Source of the DNA: a virus
Length of the DNA: 64,000 nt
Virus record (IMG/VR): IMGVR_UViG_3300034418_012737
Span: 1 to 64,000 of that record
Reading direction: 5' to 3' (one strand)
Part shown: positions 43,619-51,111 of the stretch, piece after piece
Layout: each line of letters starts with the position of its first letter
Position numbering within the stretch: the first letter of the stretch is position 1
The notes under the pieces: generated by a model
The model's input: the letters and a program-made list of their open reading frames with translations, nothing else
Database searches by the model: none
What the model was told of the DNA's origin: nothing
Program-made: the position numbers and the translations under genes

Positions 43619-43858
43619 TTACTGATTCTTAAACTTGCGGGCGGTATCCATCATCCGCTTGTACTCCTCATAACTCTCATCTCCATAAAGCAACTCGTGG
43701 GTCCTCCGATCATAGTACTCAGGGTCGAAAAACTTAACAATTGCTCTATCAAGGCCATAATAAGTAACCACAAGAAAAATACCCATAAAAAACGAGGCAA
43801 TTGTGCTTGCAATACAAACAATGGCAACCAATCCTGTAAATACATCAAAAATAGTCAT
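43619..43858 (-). CDS. Small membrane protein
   Basis: 79 residues from ATG 43858 (MTIFDVFTGLVAIVCIASTI). A longer frame upstream would overlap the promoter core and is rejected. One or two membrane helices occupy residues 5-40, followed by a charged soluble tail with KFFDPEYYDRRTHELLYGDE. It has its own promoter module. Unknown. Confidence 0.65.
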   Translation of the reverse strand: MTIFDVFTGLVAIVCIASTIASFFMGIFLVVTYYGLDRAIVKFFDPEYYDRRTHELLYGDESYEEYKRMMDTARKFKNQ

Positions 43859-43883
43859 GTGTTTCCTTTTTGCTTTACAATGT

Positions 43884-43937
43884 GAATATACGAAAGAGGA
43901 TCCGAAGATCCTCATTTTCGTATGACTTTGAAATGAC
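43884..43937 (-). promoter_or_regulatory. GTCAT/TATATTC promoter module
   Basis: GTCAT pair at 43937-43922, then a spacer holding the hairpin GAGGATC-TTCG-GATCCTC, then TTTCG-TATATTC at 43890-43884. The -33 TTTG is replaced by TGAG. Drives 43619-43858. The hairpin could also end the upstream transcript. Confidence 0.85.
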
Positions 43938-44273
43938 TTACTTAATTTTTCTGTAATAATAACGCTTAAGATTCAAAATCTCTGCTTTAAGATTTTCATC
44001 TACTACTTGCACTTGTTGCTTATAACTTTTAAAATCATTAATTGATTTAATATAACGAGCATATCTGTAGACATAAACTTTATGAACGTCATCAATGAAG
44101 TCTTCTCGAACTTCATACATCATATCATTAAGTAGAGTAAACGACAAGTATGTCTTATGATTAGGATTCCAAACTATGAACGGCTTAGCTTCATCAAATT
44201 GCTCAACGTCGTAAGCGTAATAGCTAGCACTCATTCTGTACTCATCGAACTTTGAAACGTAATTAATACTCAT
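43938..44273 (-). CDS. Small early-type protein, unknown
   Basis: 111 residues, Tyr-rich (RMSASYYAYDVEQFDEAKPF, FIDDVHKVYVYRYARYIKSI) with a basic, helical C-terminus ending KRYYYRKIK. Headed by its own promoter module. Not recognised. Confidence 0.65.
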   Translation of the reverse strand: MSINYVSKFDEYRMSASYYAYDVEQFDEAKPFIVWNPNHKTYLSFTLLNDMMYEVREDFIDDVHKVYVYRYARYIKSINDFKSYKQQVQVVDENLKAEILNLKRYYYRKIK

Positions 44274-44295
44274 GTTGCTTTTTTTTCTTCGCGTT

Positions 44296-44350
44296 AAATA
44301 TACGCTGTGAGATTAGCGATCTCACATTTTTCGTATGACTTTAATATGAC
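44296..44350 (-). promoter_or_regulatory. GTCAT/TATATTT promoter module
   Basis: GTCAT pair at 44350-44335, spacer hairpin GTGAGAT-CGCTA-ATCTCAC, then CG-TATATTT at 44302-44296. Distance from pair to core is 39 rather than 38. Drives 43938-44273. Confidence 0.85.
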
Positions 44351-44351
44351 T

Positions 44352-44519
44352 TTAAAGCCAATTTACTTTATTTTTAGGTATCAATTTGTTACCTACTCTA
44401 GCGTAATTTTCTAGTTGACTTGTTTCTAAAGTTAATTGCTCACCTTCTGGTGTTTCTACTAACACGCCTGTACCTTCTTCTCCTAATAATTTTAACTCCC
44501 AGGTTGGATTTACGTACAT
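44352..44519 (-). CDS. 55-residue protein, unknown
   Basis: Complete frame ATG 44519 to TAA 44352: MYVNPTWELKLLGEEGTGVL, then VETPEGEQLTLETSQL and a basic end. The strand-loop-strand pattern suggests a small beta-barrel. Its stop lies next to the GTCAT pair of the next module. Last gene of the operon headed at 45872. Confidence 0.65.
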   Translation of the reverse strand: MYVNPTWELKLLGEEGTGVLVETPEGEQLTLETSQLENYARVGNKLIPKNKVNWL

Positions 44520-44548
44520 GATAATTTGGTTTTACTGTAGTCATTCCT

Positions 44549-44899
44549 TTATTTCCATAGTATTTGAATTAATACAATTGCAATAGCTAAAATTAAAGTA
44601 ACACCGGTTTTAAGTGTTATACCTTGGTTTAAATGTAACCAGGTAAGAAAAGCAAATGCTATCATACCCATTGCGAATCCTATTAGTCGTTGGGGCCACA
44701 TTTCCCCGTCGAATGCCTCCACCAAATACTGTGTGGCATAAATATAGACAAAAGATATAGGAACGCCCATTAAAGACATAACTAAGGGACGTTCCTTAAT
44801 CCAATCACTAATAAATTGTCCGTTTATCTGGTACCAAACTAATGTTTGTCCTAATAGGAATAATAAAGTTCCTTGTATTAACCTAGAAATATTTTGCAT
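44549..44899 (-). CDS. Polytopic small membrane protein
   Basis: 116 residues with about four hydrophobic helices (GTLLFLGQTLVWYQ, PLVMSLMGVPISFVYIYA, IGFAMGMIAFAFLTWLHL, TGVTLILAIAIVLIQILW) linked by short loops. No transporter motif. It overlaps the 30-residue membrane peptide gene by 22 nt. A host-membrane-modifying early protein is possible. Confidence 0.7.
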   Translation of the reverse strand: MQNISRLIQGTLLFLLGQTLVWYQINGQFISDWIKERPLVMSLMGVPISFVYIYATQYLVEAFDGEMWPQRLIGFAMGMIAFAFLTWLHLNQGITLKTGVTLILAIAIVLIQILWK

Positions 44900-44970
44900 A
44901 GTATTGTTATCAATATTCCTATAAGTCCTAAACTTACAAATTTAGCACTATCTGTGTATCGCCTACCCAT
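44878..44970 (-). CDS. 30-residue membrane peptide
   Basis: MGRRYTDSAKFVSLGLIGIL, then ITILCKIFLG and TAA: a basic start and one hydrophobic helix. Its ATG lies 1 nt after the stop of the 90-residue gene and it overlaps the next gene. Support is context and composition only. Confidence 0.5.
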   Translation of the reverse strand: MGRRYTDSAKFVSLGLIGILITILCKIFLG

Positions 44971-44971
44971 T

Positions 44972-45244
44972 TTAAATAAGTTTTAACTGTTTAGCTCTAC
45001 CATAACCCACCCATTTCTGATTTTCAGGGTTAAAGTATTTGCGTTGGGTTTTAGGTAATTTAGCGTTTTTTTCCTCGAAACTTTCTTGGATCACCGCCTC
45101 CTCTACATCAACCTTCCATGGCCCGTTAGCAAACTTATCTACATCATAGTACCAGGTAATCACGCTACCATCGGTATCTATAAACTCCCTAGTGTACTTA
45201 GTAAGTGGTTTAGGGTCTTCAATTGGAGGTCGTCCCCTATTCAT
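44972..45244 (-). CDS. Small basic protein, unknown
   Basis: 90 residues: RGRPPIEDPKPLTKYTREFI at the start, then an acidic strand region and a basic C-terminus (YFNPENQKWVGYGRAKQLKL). The RGRPP start is AT-hook-like, a minor-groove DNA contact, though a single copy is weak evidence. ATGA overlap with the 24-residue peptide upstream. Confidence 0.6.
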   Translation of the reverse strand: MNRGRPPIEDPKPLTKYTREFIDTDGSVITWYYDVDKFANGPWKVDVEEAVIQESFEEKNAKLPKTQRKYFNPENQKWVGYGRAKQLKLI

Positions 45245-45315
45245 TCCCTACCTACAATAAAGAGTTCAAAAAATATAGCAACTGCTATAACTCCTGCAAT
45301 AATAATATATCCCAT
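45241..45315 (-). CDS. 24-residue membrane peptide
   Basis: MGYIIIAGVIAVAIFFELFI then VGRE. Its start overlaps the TAA of the upstream gene (TAATG) and its TGA overlaps the ATG of the downstream gene (ATGA). These double overlaps argue that it is translated. Confidence 0.5.
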   Translation of the reverse strand: MGYIIIAGVIAVAIFFELFIVGRE

Positions 45316-45464
45316 TATCCTTCGTAATTTTCAGCAAATTTTTTCCCAAGATCAGTTAGGCGATAAGTTAATTCACCATCCTCATTAATCCCAGCTATTT
45401 CAACAAATCCTTTTTCAATTAGTCCATATAGAGCATCACTTAGCTCATTAATATCTTCAAACAT
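45315..45464 (-). CDS. 49-residue winged-helix-like protein
   Basis: Complete frame ATG 45464 to TAA 45315: MFEDINELSDALYGLIEKGF, then VEIAGINEDGELTYRLTDLG and KKFAENYEG. The helix-turn-strand layout with an LTxLGKKF ending is like the wing of small winged-helix regulators. It could be a phage transcription regulator; unproved. Confidence 0.6.
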   Translation of the reverse strand: MFEDINELSDALYGLIEKGFVEIAGINEDGELTYRLTDLGKKFAENYEG

Positions 45465-45663
45465 CGTAATTAGCGTTAGGGTATAAATAATTTAAAATTT
45501 CATTCATTTTTTTATTAACTAATACATTACCCCCATCAACAGTATCAATAACTGTTTTTTCGGGGTCAATTGGACATTCACGTATTGATACGATCTTGTC
45601 ACAATAAATAATTCCGGGCTTTTTATGAGGGCCCATCTCATCAAATTTGAGGTAAATTACCAT
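45457..45663 (-). CDS. Small early-type protein, unknown
   Basis: 68 residues with VIYLKFDEMGPHKKPGIIYC and a strand-rich middle. It overlaps neighbours on both sides by 1-8 nt. Unknown. Confidence 0.6.
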   Translation of the reverse strand: MVIYLKFDEMGPHKKPGIIYCDKIVSIRECPIDPEKTVIDTVDGGNVLVNKKMNEILNYLYPNANYDV

Positions 45664-45866
45664 TAATCAACGATTTTAATGTACTCACTAATACCCTCAG
45701 TCAGCGGGTAAAGATTACCTTTGGTGGGGTGAACCACCATTTCGGTCTTATCAAACTGCTTAACCAGTCCACGCTTGTTAAACACAACGCTCAGAGCGTT
45801 AACAGGCACATAACAACGGCCGTAGGCCTTAAACGTTTCTCCCTTGCGGATCGTAACTTTCATCAT
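45663..45866 (-). CDS. Small early-type protein, unknown
   Basis: 67 residues (or 66 from the second of two tandem ATGs), basic and beta-rich: KVTIRKGETFKAYGRCYVPV. First gene of a long operon of very small genes headed by the module at 45872. Unknown. Confidence 0.65.
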   Translation of the reverse strand: MMKVTIRKGETFKAYGRCYVPVNALSVVFNKRGLVKQFDKTEMVVHPTKGNLYPLTEGISEYIKIVD

Positions 45867-45871
45867 GCCAT

Positions 45872-45925
45872 GAATATACGAAGGGAGGGTGGCATTGCCA
45901 CTCTCTCACATGACGTCAAAATGAC
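45872..45925 (-). promoter_or_regulatory. GTCAT/TATATTC promoter module
   Basis: GTCAT pair at 45925-45910 (TTGACGTCAT type), spacer with the palindrome GTGGCAATGCCAC, then TTCG-TATATTC at 45878-45872 and the leader ATGGCATG. Drives the eight-gene operon down to 44352. Confidence 0.85.
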
Positions 45926-45926
45926 T

Positions 45927-47195
45927 TTAACTAATATCCTCAGTTGTCCCTACTTGATAGTAGATTTTACCATTATATTCAAAAGAAGAAGCAGTAGTAA
46001 ATTCCTCAGCATAAAATAATTCAATATTATCCAAATCCTCAAATTTAGGAGTGGACCCATCCCACGCTCTTAAATCTAATTCCCTTGCTGCATTATCTAT
46101 TCTACCTATATATGCCCTAGTTAAACTACCTGCAAATTCTATCCCTAATACTTTCCACACTCCATTTATTTGTACTAAAACCCATGATCCCGAATCCCCA
46201 CCGGCAGAAGGTCTATCGCATTCAGGGTCTACTCTCTTTAAGGAGATTTGGTCTGTGAAAATACAATTTTGGTTTGTTGCAAAACTATCCCATCTTCTGT
46301 TCTGGCTTGTATAAGTCATCTCTATAGTAAGGCCTCCTGCTTCTACTGTTAATTCACAATACCCAGGGTATCTTGCCCCCAATCTACTTCCACACATTAA
46401 TATAGGGTACGAAGAAGGATTTTCTATAACTTCATCAATTTCATCTGATGTAGCAAAAGGTGGGGGAGATGTTATGCCATCATAACCATACTGTTTCCAA
46501 CTTTCATTTACATCTATTACACTTTGGGCTGAAGAGGTTATATAAAAAGTAGCTACATCTACATAATTGTATACCTCTATTCCACCAGTACCAGCAGTAT
46601 TTCCTTTTCTAAAAATAGGAACATAATTTCTAGTACCCCCTAATAAAGTTTTGGGATCAGCACTTCTAAGTGGGTTACTAGCCTCAATTTCTTCAAGTGT
46701 ATTATACCTATGGGACTCAATTAAATCACTTGACATTTCTCCAGTGGAGTATATTCTAAGAAGCCCTACGTGTGCATTTGTTACCCCTACTAAACACCCT
46801 GTATTTGCATCTACTGCAAAACCTCCTATAGTACCATAAGTTCCTTTACTACTTACAAATTGTGCTGCTACTCCTCCTTTCATAGGACTACTGTAATCCG
46901 TAGGGGGGAAATTGGCCCCAGTATCTGTACAAGTAGCGCAATCGGACGTTGCTTCAATTACTCCTACTTCTACTACATCAGTTTTAAATACCTTGCCTTT
47001 TAAGTTAATAGTAGAGGGTAATATTTGATCACTTGATAGTGAACTAAGAGGAAGCTTTTTAGTAACTGTAAATATTATAGCTTTTTCTCCTGTAGGTTGT
47101 CCTTCTACTACTTTTTCCCCATATCCTACTCCCACTCCATCTGGGGTATTTTTAAATATATTAGGTAAATGGTGCTTTATATCTTTAAATTTCAT
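45927..47195 (-). CDS. Trypsin-like serine protease domain protein
   Basis: 422 residues. A full chymotrypsin-fold triad can be read: His142 in GVTNAHVG, Asp213 in NYVDVATF, Ser335 in AGGDSGSW with the classic GDSG. Cys-rich segments lie near residues 85-90. The N-terminal 80 residues (PDGVGVGYGEKVVEGQPTGE) resemble the pre-domain of bacterial Nal1-type proteases. The gene overlaps the KNLPI adaptor gene by 4 bases, as a fibre gene does at 30 kb, so the protease is probably virion-borne and acts on the host surface. Confidence 0.82.
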   Translation of the reverse strand: MKFKDIKHHLPNIFKNTPDGVGVGYGEKVVEGQPTGEKAIIFTVTKKLPLSSLSSDQILPSTINLKGKVFKTDVVEVGVIEATSDCATCTDTGANFPPTDYSSPMKGGVAAQFVSSKGTYGTIGGFAVDANTGCLVGVTNAHVGLLRIYSTGEMSSDLIESHRYNTLEEIEASNPLRSADPKTLLGGTRNYVPIFRKGNTAGTGGIEVYNYVDVATFYITSSAQSVIDVNESWKQYGYDGITSPPPFATSDEIDEVIENPSSYPILMCGSRLGARYPGYCELTVEAGGLTIEMTYTSQNRRWDSFATNQNCIFTDQISLKRVDPECDRPSAGGDSGSWVLVQINGVWKVLGIEFAGSLTRAYIGRIDNAARELDLRAWDGSTPKFEDLDNIELFYAEEFTTASSFEYNGKIYYQVGTTEDIS

Positions 47196-47503
47196 GTTGA
47201 TGCAGGGAAATGGGCAAATAATGTTTTGGATCCTGAGAAATTAGTAAAAGATCCCTCAGGGGGAGAAGAGAGACGAGCATTATAATATATAGTAGGGTTA
47301 TAAGGATCAGTAGATGGTGAAGGACCCCCAGAAGCCGCTGAGGAGGCTACAGCAAAGTTATTTAAAGTAGTAGTAATAAATGTTTCGTAGTTTAACTTCT
47401 CAGTAAGATATTTTTTCTTTACTTCAGATATAGGCAAATTTTTATTATCATGCCTTTTTAAAAAACTTGCCCAATCTCCAGGGGATTCACATGGTATTAT
47501 CAT
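47192..47503 (-). CDS. Adaptor-like protein of the KNLPI family
   Basis: 103 residues. WASFLKRHDNKNLPISEVKK, then KYLTEKLNYETFI and SSAASGGPSPS, parallel the protein at 30252-30569 residue by residue, with unrelated C-termini. The C-terminus ends in a beta-rich segment. Its gene precedes the protease with a 4-base overlap. An attachment or assembly factor for the protease is inferred. Confidence 0.65.
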   Translation of the reverse strand: MIIPCESPGDWASFLKRHDNKNLPISEVKKKYLTEKLNYETFITTTLNNFAVASSAASGGPSPSTDPYNPTIYYNARLSSPPEGSFTNFSGSKTLFAHFPAST

Positions 47504-47507
47504 GTAA

Positions 47508-47516
47508 ATAAATACA
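47508..47516 (-). promoter_or_regulatory. TGTATTTAT late-type element (variant)
   Basis: Coding-strand TGTATTTAT, 4 nt upstream of the ATG at 47503. Two mismatches to AATATTTAT, but the distance is the usual one. Confidence 0.4.
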
Positions 47517-47520
47517 ATAA

Positions 47521-47555
47521 AAAAGGTAGAGACCCAAAAAAAGCCTCTACCTTTT
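47521..47555 (-). terminator. Rho-independent terminator
   Basis: AAAAGGTAGAG / CTCTACCTTTT, an 11-bp stem around a 13-nt A-rich loop, with a U-tract in each direction. It lies 25 nt downstream of the 509-residue head-protein gene. Confidence 0.9.
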
Positions 47556-47579
47556 GTAAAGTGATGGGAACCCCCTCGT

Positions 47580-49103
47580 TTATTTATTTCTTACTTCTTT
47601 ATCCATAAAGTCCTGTCTTAGGTCTTCTAAAGAGGAAAGTAGCTCATCTGACATTTCATCAGCGTGCATATCAATTATTTTGTCTAAAACTGTAGTATTA
47701 ATTACTTCGTCTAGTACTTTATCGTTTTCCTCTAACTCAATCATTTCTCTCATTTTAATACCTTCTTTTTCGAAGTATTTTGCAATAGCGTCCTTATACT
47801 GCCCACGTAAATTTCTAGGTATTTTAAAATCAAAGTCTGCACCAAAATCCCCCATGCTTTTCCCGTTACGACCTTGTACACTAAATGATGGTTCAAATTG
47901 TTTAAATGGAGAACCTGTAGTAAGCACTCCAAGAACACGGAAAAACTCTTTAAAATCTTTACCCATATCCTTGGCATCGTTTGCCTCTTTCTGGGAAACA
48001 TAAAGGGTAATGGAATGAAGAGGACCATCCTCAGGGGCTTCCTTCATTGGGTAAAAAGTTGTGGTTACTGCTCCGACTAGATCCTTAGGTACGTCGAACC
48101 CTTCACTTTTTCCTGATTTTTTGGCTGTTTTTACCGCTTTATTTAATGCTTTATATATAGGACTTTTCTTGAAAGTTTCAAGACCGGGGGCGTAATTAGG
48201 ATCACTTCCGAAGTTCATTTCACGCCAATCAACGGGTGAACCAAACCCAAATATCTCATTAGTGGGTTCTTTATCGTTTTCCTTTAGCATATCTTCATAC
48301 CCCATTATTTGCATAGCTGGTACAAAAGCATCATCAAATGCTACTTTATCATCCTCTTCCATAGCGTCTGTCATTTGTATGAAAAGAGGCTTAAGTTGCT
48401 CCTTCTTACCAGGAAATCTATATAATCTAGGGGCAATAAATTGGAATCTTGACTCGAGATCATTCCCGAAATCTTGGGGGTCCCCACCAAAATCCTCTTC
48501 ACCACCATCATCCCTAAACTCTCTCATCATATCTCTACCTACTACTTCAGGATCATCAGATACATTTTGGAACATACTTCTTCTTTCTGATCTGTCTCTA
48601 TCATTTAAATAGGCTTCAATTTCACCTGCTAATTGGGGGTGTGATTTAGCAAATACATCTTTATAAGCATCTACTACTCTTGATTGAGCGTATGGAATAT
48701 CATCTGTATCCCTAGTGGCTTCTTCAAAGTCCTCTTTAAACGAATCCATAATAGCTCTAAGGTCCCAACCTGGTTTATCGAATTTGTCTTCCTCTAAGCT
48801 ATCAAAGTAATCAGCAGCAGCATCTAAATCTTCAGGGGAAATTTCTTCAGCTTCGGGGTTGATAAGGGATTTTTCCTCCATTATTTTTCCTCCTTTCCTA
48901 ATAATAGCGCGGGCATTAGATAAATCAACTCCATCAATATCATCGCTTCCCTCTTCTCTAAATTTTCTATGTAGATAATGGGTTTCTTGTCCTGTCTTAC
49001 CTAAAATATTAACAGCGGCATTAATAATTTCCCTATCTGTTTCTTTGTTACCTGAGGCTTCTTCAATTATGTATTGCCTCCATTTATTCCAGCTAAAGCT
49101 CAT
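47580..49103 (-). CDS. Large internal-type protein with capsid-targeting-like leader
   Basis: 507 residues from ATG 49103 (MSFSWNKWRQYIIEEASGNK). This start is chosen because an upstream ATG would place the late element inside the gene. The leader ends in IIEE, a possible prohead-protease site. The body is very acidic, and the C-terminus (ENDKVLDEVINTTVLDKIID) echoes ENDKALDEVIEEAADD in 36294-36548, linking it to the internal-protein family. A terminator follows. Confidence 0.65.
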   Translation of the reverse strand: MSFSWNKWRQYIIEEASGNKETDREIINAAVNILGKTGQETHYLHRKFREEGSDDIDGVDLSNARAIIRKGGKIMEEKSLINPEAEEISPEDLDAAADYFDSLEEDKFDKPGWDLRAIMDSFKEDFEEATRDTDDIPYAQSRVVDAYKDVFAKSHPQLAGEIEAYLNDRDRSERRSMFQNVSDDPEVVGRDMMREFRDDGGEEDFGGDPQDFGNDLESRFQFIAPRLYRFPGKKEQLKPLFIQMTDAMEEDDKVAFDDAFVPAMQIMGYEDMLKENDKEPTNEIFGFGSPVDWREMNFGSDPNYAPGLETFKKSPIYKALNKAVKTAKKSGKSEGFDVPKDLVGAVTTTFYPMKEAPEDGPLHSITLYVSQKEANDAKDMGKDFKEFFRVLGVLTTGSPFKQFEPSFSVQGRNGKSMGDFGADFDFKIPRNLRGQYKDAIAKYFEKEGIKMREMIELEENDKVLDEVINTTVLDKIIDMHADEMSDELLSSLEDLRQDFMDKEVRNK

Positions 49104-49115
49104 GTTATTTTTATT

Positions 49116-49124
49116 ATAAATATT
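49116..49124 (-). promoter_or_regulatory. AATATTTAT late-type element
   Basis: Coding-strand AATATTTAT 12 nt upstream of the ATG at 49103. A second AATATTTA lies a few bases further upstream. Confidence 0.5.
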
Positions 49125-49125
49125 A

Positions 49126-49692
49126 TTAAATATTTCCAATCATTGTTTTTAAAACTTCTTTCCCTCCAATCTTACGTGAGTACCACCCGTTGCCAGGTTT
49201 TTTATTTTGGGGGTGGGCTCCATACCAAGTAATATCTTTACCGCCTAATATTGCCCTTACTTTCTCCTCATCATCAATTACAGGTACCCCACCTCTCTCG
49301 TGAAATACTCTATAAGCATCACCACTTACCTCAACATAGTTACCAGGAGATTTTAACTCACTAGTTTTTCTAGTTAAAACGTGCTTAATATGAGGTTTCT
49401 TACCATCGTGACCCATTCCAGTGTGCTTAACACCAAAAGATGTATTCTTACCAAAGTAAGTAACATCTAACTCAGGATCATCATCAATATCAGCAGCCAT
49501 CCAAAAACTTATATCAGGAGCCATAACATCTTCAGGGGAATTAATATTTAAATGTCCCCCAATTGGAGCATAAGCGGTTTGTACTAAATCAAATAGCTCT
49601 CCTTTTGCCTGTTCAAGCTCCTCCCCACTTAAAGGAACATACTCTCCTTTAGGGTAGTCTCTCTCCAGGAGTAAATCTATTAGCTTAATCAT
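49126..49692 (-). CDS. Internal-type protein with leader-like N-terminus
   Basis: 188 residues starting MIKLIDLLLERDYPKGEYVP. The hydrophobic start ending LLLER resembles T4 Alt-type leaders (MELITELFDED). The body is an alpha/beta domain with FDLVQTAYAPIGGHLNINSP and VTYFGKNTSFGVKHTGMGHD, a combination I associate with proteins of large marine phages, sometimes compared with acetyltransferase folds. That comparison is not proved. It has its own late element. Confidence 0.6.
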   Translation of the reverse strand: MIKLIDLLLERDYPKGEYVPLSGEELEQAKGELFDLVQTAYAPIGGHLNINSPEDVMAPDISFWMAADIDDDPELDVTYFGKNTSFGVKHTGMGHDGKKPHIKHVLTRKTSELKSPGNYVEVSGDAYRVFHERGGVPVIDDEEKVRAILGGKDITWYGAHPQNKKPGNGWYSRKIGGKEVLKTMIGNI

Positions 49693-49696
49693 GCTA

Positions 49697-49705
49697 ATAA
49701 ATATC
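49697..49705 (-). promoter_or_regulatory. GATATTTAT late-type element (variant)
   Basis: Coding-strand GATATTTAT 4 nt upstream of the ATG at 49692. The context ATATTTATTAGCATG is shared with the element at 33059. Confidence 0.5.
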
Positions 49706-50186
49706 AGTCCTCCACGAAACGTTCCATAATATCAACAAAAACATCAAGTGGGGTTCTGTGTCCCATTTTCTCAACAGGAATCACACTCAAACCATCGTAA
49801 AAGGCATCAGAAGCAACCATGTTATACGTTTCTGTAGGGTTGATAACATCATCCTCCAACCCAAGCACTACATGACCATTAACACTAAATTCACCATTCG
49901 TAACACCATAAGGTTCAAAACTACGAGAATGAACAGCTGGATTAAACAACATAACTTCAGTGTCCTCAAAGTGAGTTGCCAACTGGTGGGCAAAATATCC
50001 ACCCATACTAGAGCCAATAATCAAATCAAACTCCTCAGCAGCACACAAGTCAATCATTTCCTCAAACAACTCATTGTTATCATAATCCATAGCAGGAGCA
50101 TAACACATAAAACGATCGTTGAGGTACTTAACCTTAGAACCTCCGGGCTTGCTTTCCAAGCCATGCAAATATAATACTCTTTTCAT
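49704..50186 (-). CDS. Alpha/beta hydrolase, YqiA/UPF0227-type esterase
   Basis: 160 residues. LYLHGLESKPGGSKVKYL gives the oxyanion-type HG loop, GSSMGG gives the nucleophile elbow with Ser60, LGLEDDVI the Asp near 112, and EKMGHRTPL His143. This is the compact YqiA-type hydrolase. Such esterases act on short-chain esters. In a phage, deacylation of host metabolites or glycans is possible, but substrate and role cannot be read. Confidence 0.82.
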   Translation of the reverse strand: MKRVLYLHGLESKPGGSKVKYLNDRFMCYAPAMDYDNNELFEEMIDLCAAEEFDLIIGSSMGGYFAHQLATHFEDTEVMLFNPAVHSRSFEPYGVTNGEFSVNGHVVLGLEDDVINPTETYNMVASDAFYDGLSVIPVEKMGHRTPLDVFVDIMERFVED

Positions 50187-50189
50187 TTT

Positions 50190-50255
50190 TTAACTTTCTC
50201 CAGTAACCCACTGGTAAATTAGTGACACACAAATAAATAGAAAAAGATACATCAT
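50190..50255 (-). CDS. 21-residue membrane peptide
   Basis: MMYLFLFICVSLIYQWVTGE then S and TAA. Its ATG overlaps the TGA of the preceding gene (TGATG) and it ends 4 nt before the hydrolase start codon. Coding is plausible from context only. Confidence 0.4.
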   Translation of the reverse strand: MMYLFLFICVSLIYQWVTGES

Positions 50256-50458
50256 CAGTTCAAAACACTTAAAATTTCCTCCTTTGATTGAACGAACGCC
50301 TCCGTAGGCATCAAACCAATCAACTCATCACCCTCAAGCAATCCGTATATTTCACGTTCACTCTCACTCATTTCACTTAACTCACGTAACTCACGGAGCA
50401 TTTCCACAGCTTGGTCAATATCAATCTCACAAACCAAATTAAACATTAACTTATCCAT
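50255..50458 (-). CDS. Small acidic helical protein, unknown
   Basis: 67 residues: FNLVCEIDIDQAVEMLRELR, then a Glu-rich helix and VQSKEEILSVLN. It overlaps the stop of the upstream gene by one base. Unknown. Confidence 0.6.
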   Translation of the reverse strand: MDKLMFNLVCEIDIDQAVEMLRELRELSEMSESEREIYGLLEGDELIGLMPTEAFVQSKEEILSVLN

Positions 50459-50838
50459 TAGAACGGCAGGTTTTCGGTTTCAACTTCAGTTTCTTTTTCC
50501 TTCATGTTCTCAGGTACCCACTCATCCACATAGGTAACCTTCACACACTTCAAATCCTCAAAATAGAGCGTTTTGGTAATCTTGGTACCAAAGAAATACG
50601 TTGTGGCAACCATTCCTTTACCATTCCTCATCAACTCAACATTTGCAACATACTGGTTCCAATCACTCAGAATACAATTTCCATACTTGCGAGTGTTCAA
50701 AATCAACGTGAACTTCTCATTATCCAAACCTCCACCACGTGGACGCTCAAACTGGATATGTGCTTCTTGAGGGTTACCTGCTTCCAACTGTTGGGCAAGA
50801 CGTTCTTGGGCGTTTTTAACTGCTTGATCCATGTTCAT
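50458..50838 (-). CDS. Early-type protein, unknown
   Basis: 126 residues from ATG 50838 (MNMDQAVKNAQERLAQQLEA). An upstream in-frame ATG lies in the promoter and is rejected. The body is beta-rich with HIQFERPRGGGLDNEKFTLI and a C-terminal acidic tail (EVETENLPF), the tail form of small single-stranded-DNA-binding proteins. The latter is a weak hint, not an assignment. It has its own promoter module. Confidence 0.65.
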   Translation of the reverse strand: MNMDQAVKNAQERLAQQLEAGNPQEAHIQFERPRGGGLDNEKFTLILNTRKYGNCILSDWNQYVANVELMRNGKGMVATTYFFGTKITKTLYFEDLKCVKVTYVDEWVPENMKEKETEVETENLPF

Positions 50839-50877
50839 TTGTTTTTTGGGTTTTTTCTCGCTGTTTCTCAACACCCG

Positions 50878-50931
50878 AAATATACGAAATCCGGTTGCGG
50901 ACCCCAAATCTGCAGATGACGTCAATATGAC
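50878..50931 (-). promoter_or_regulatory. GTCAT/TATATTT promoter module
   Basis: GTCAT pair at 50931-50916 (TTGACGTCAT), TTTG at 50908-50905, 20-bp spacer with TCCG-CAAC-CGGA, then TTCG-TATATTT at 50884-50878. Drives 50458-50838. Confidence 0.9.
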
Positions 50932-51111
50932 TCAACCTCTCCCAAATAACTCCTTAATGAAGTGATACACTACAACCAGTACCATAATGGGCCAAAACAC
51001 CCACAATACCAAACGTTCCCAGAAGTTAAAATTTAGGTCCATATATTTACCGAAGTGCTCCATTAGGAACCCAAAGCAAACACCAATTAATATGTATTCT
51101 AGTACGCCCAT
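50932..51111 (-). CDS. 59-residue membrane protein
   Basis: Complete frame ATG 51111 to TGA 50932 with two hydrophobic helices (VLEYILIGVCFGFLMEHF and LVLWVFWPIMVLVVVYHF). The start is preceded within 1-2 nt by CCGTATATACA, similar to the promoter core, so a leaderless message is possible. Its stop overlaps the edge of the next module. Such a protein is familiar from marine phages, function unknown. Confidence 0.7.
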   Translation of the reverse strand: MGVLEYILIGVCFGFLMEHFGKYMDLNFNFWERLVLWVFWPIMVLVVVYHFIKELFGRG

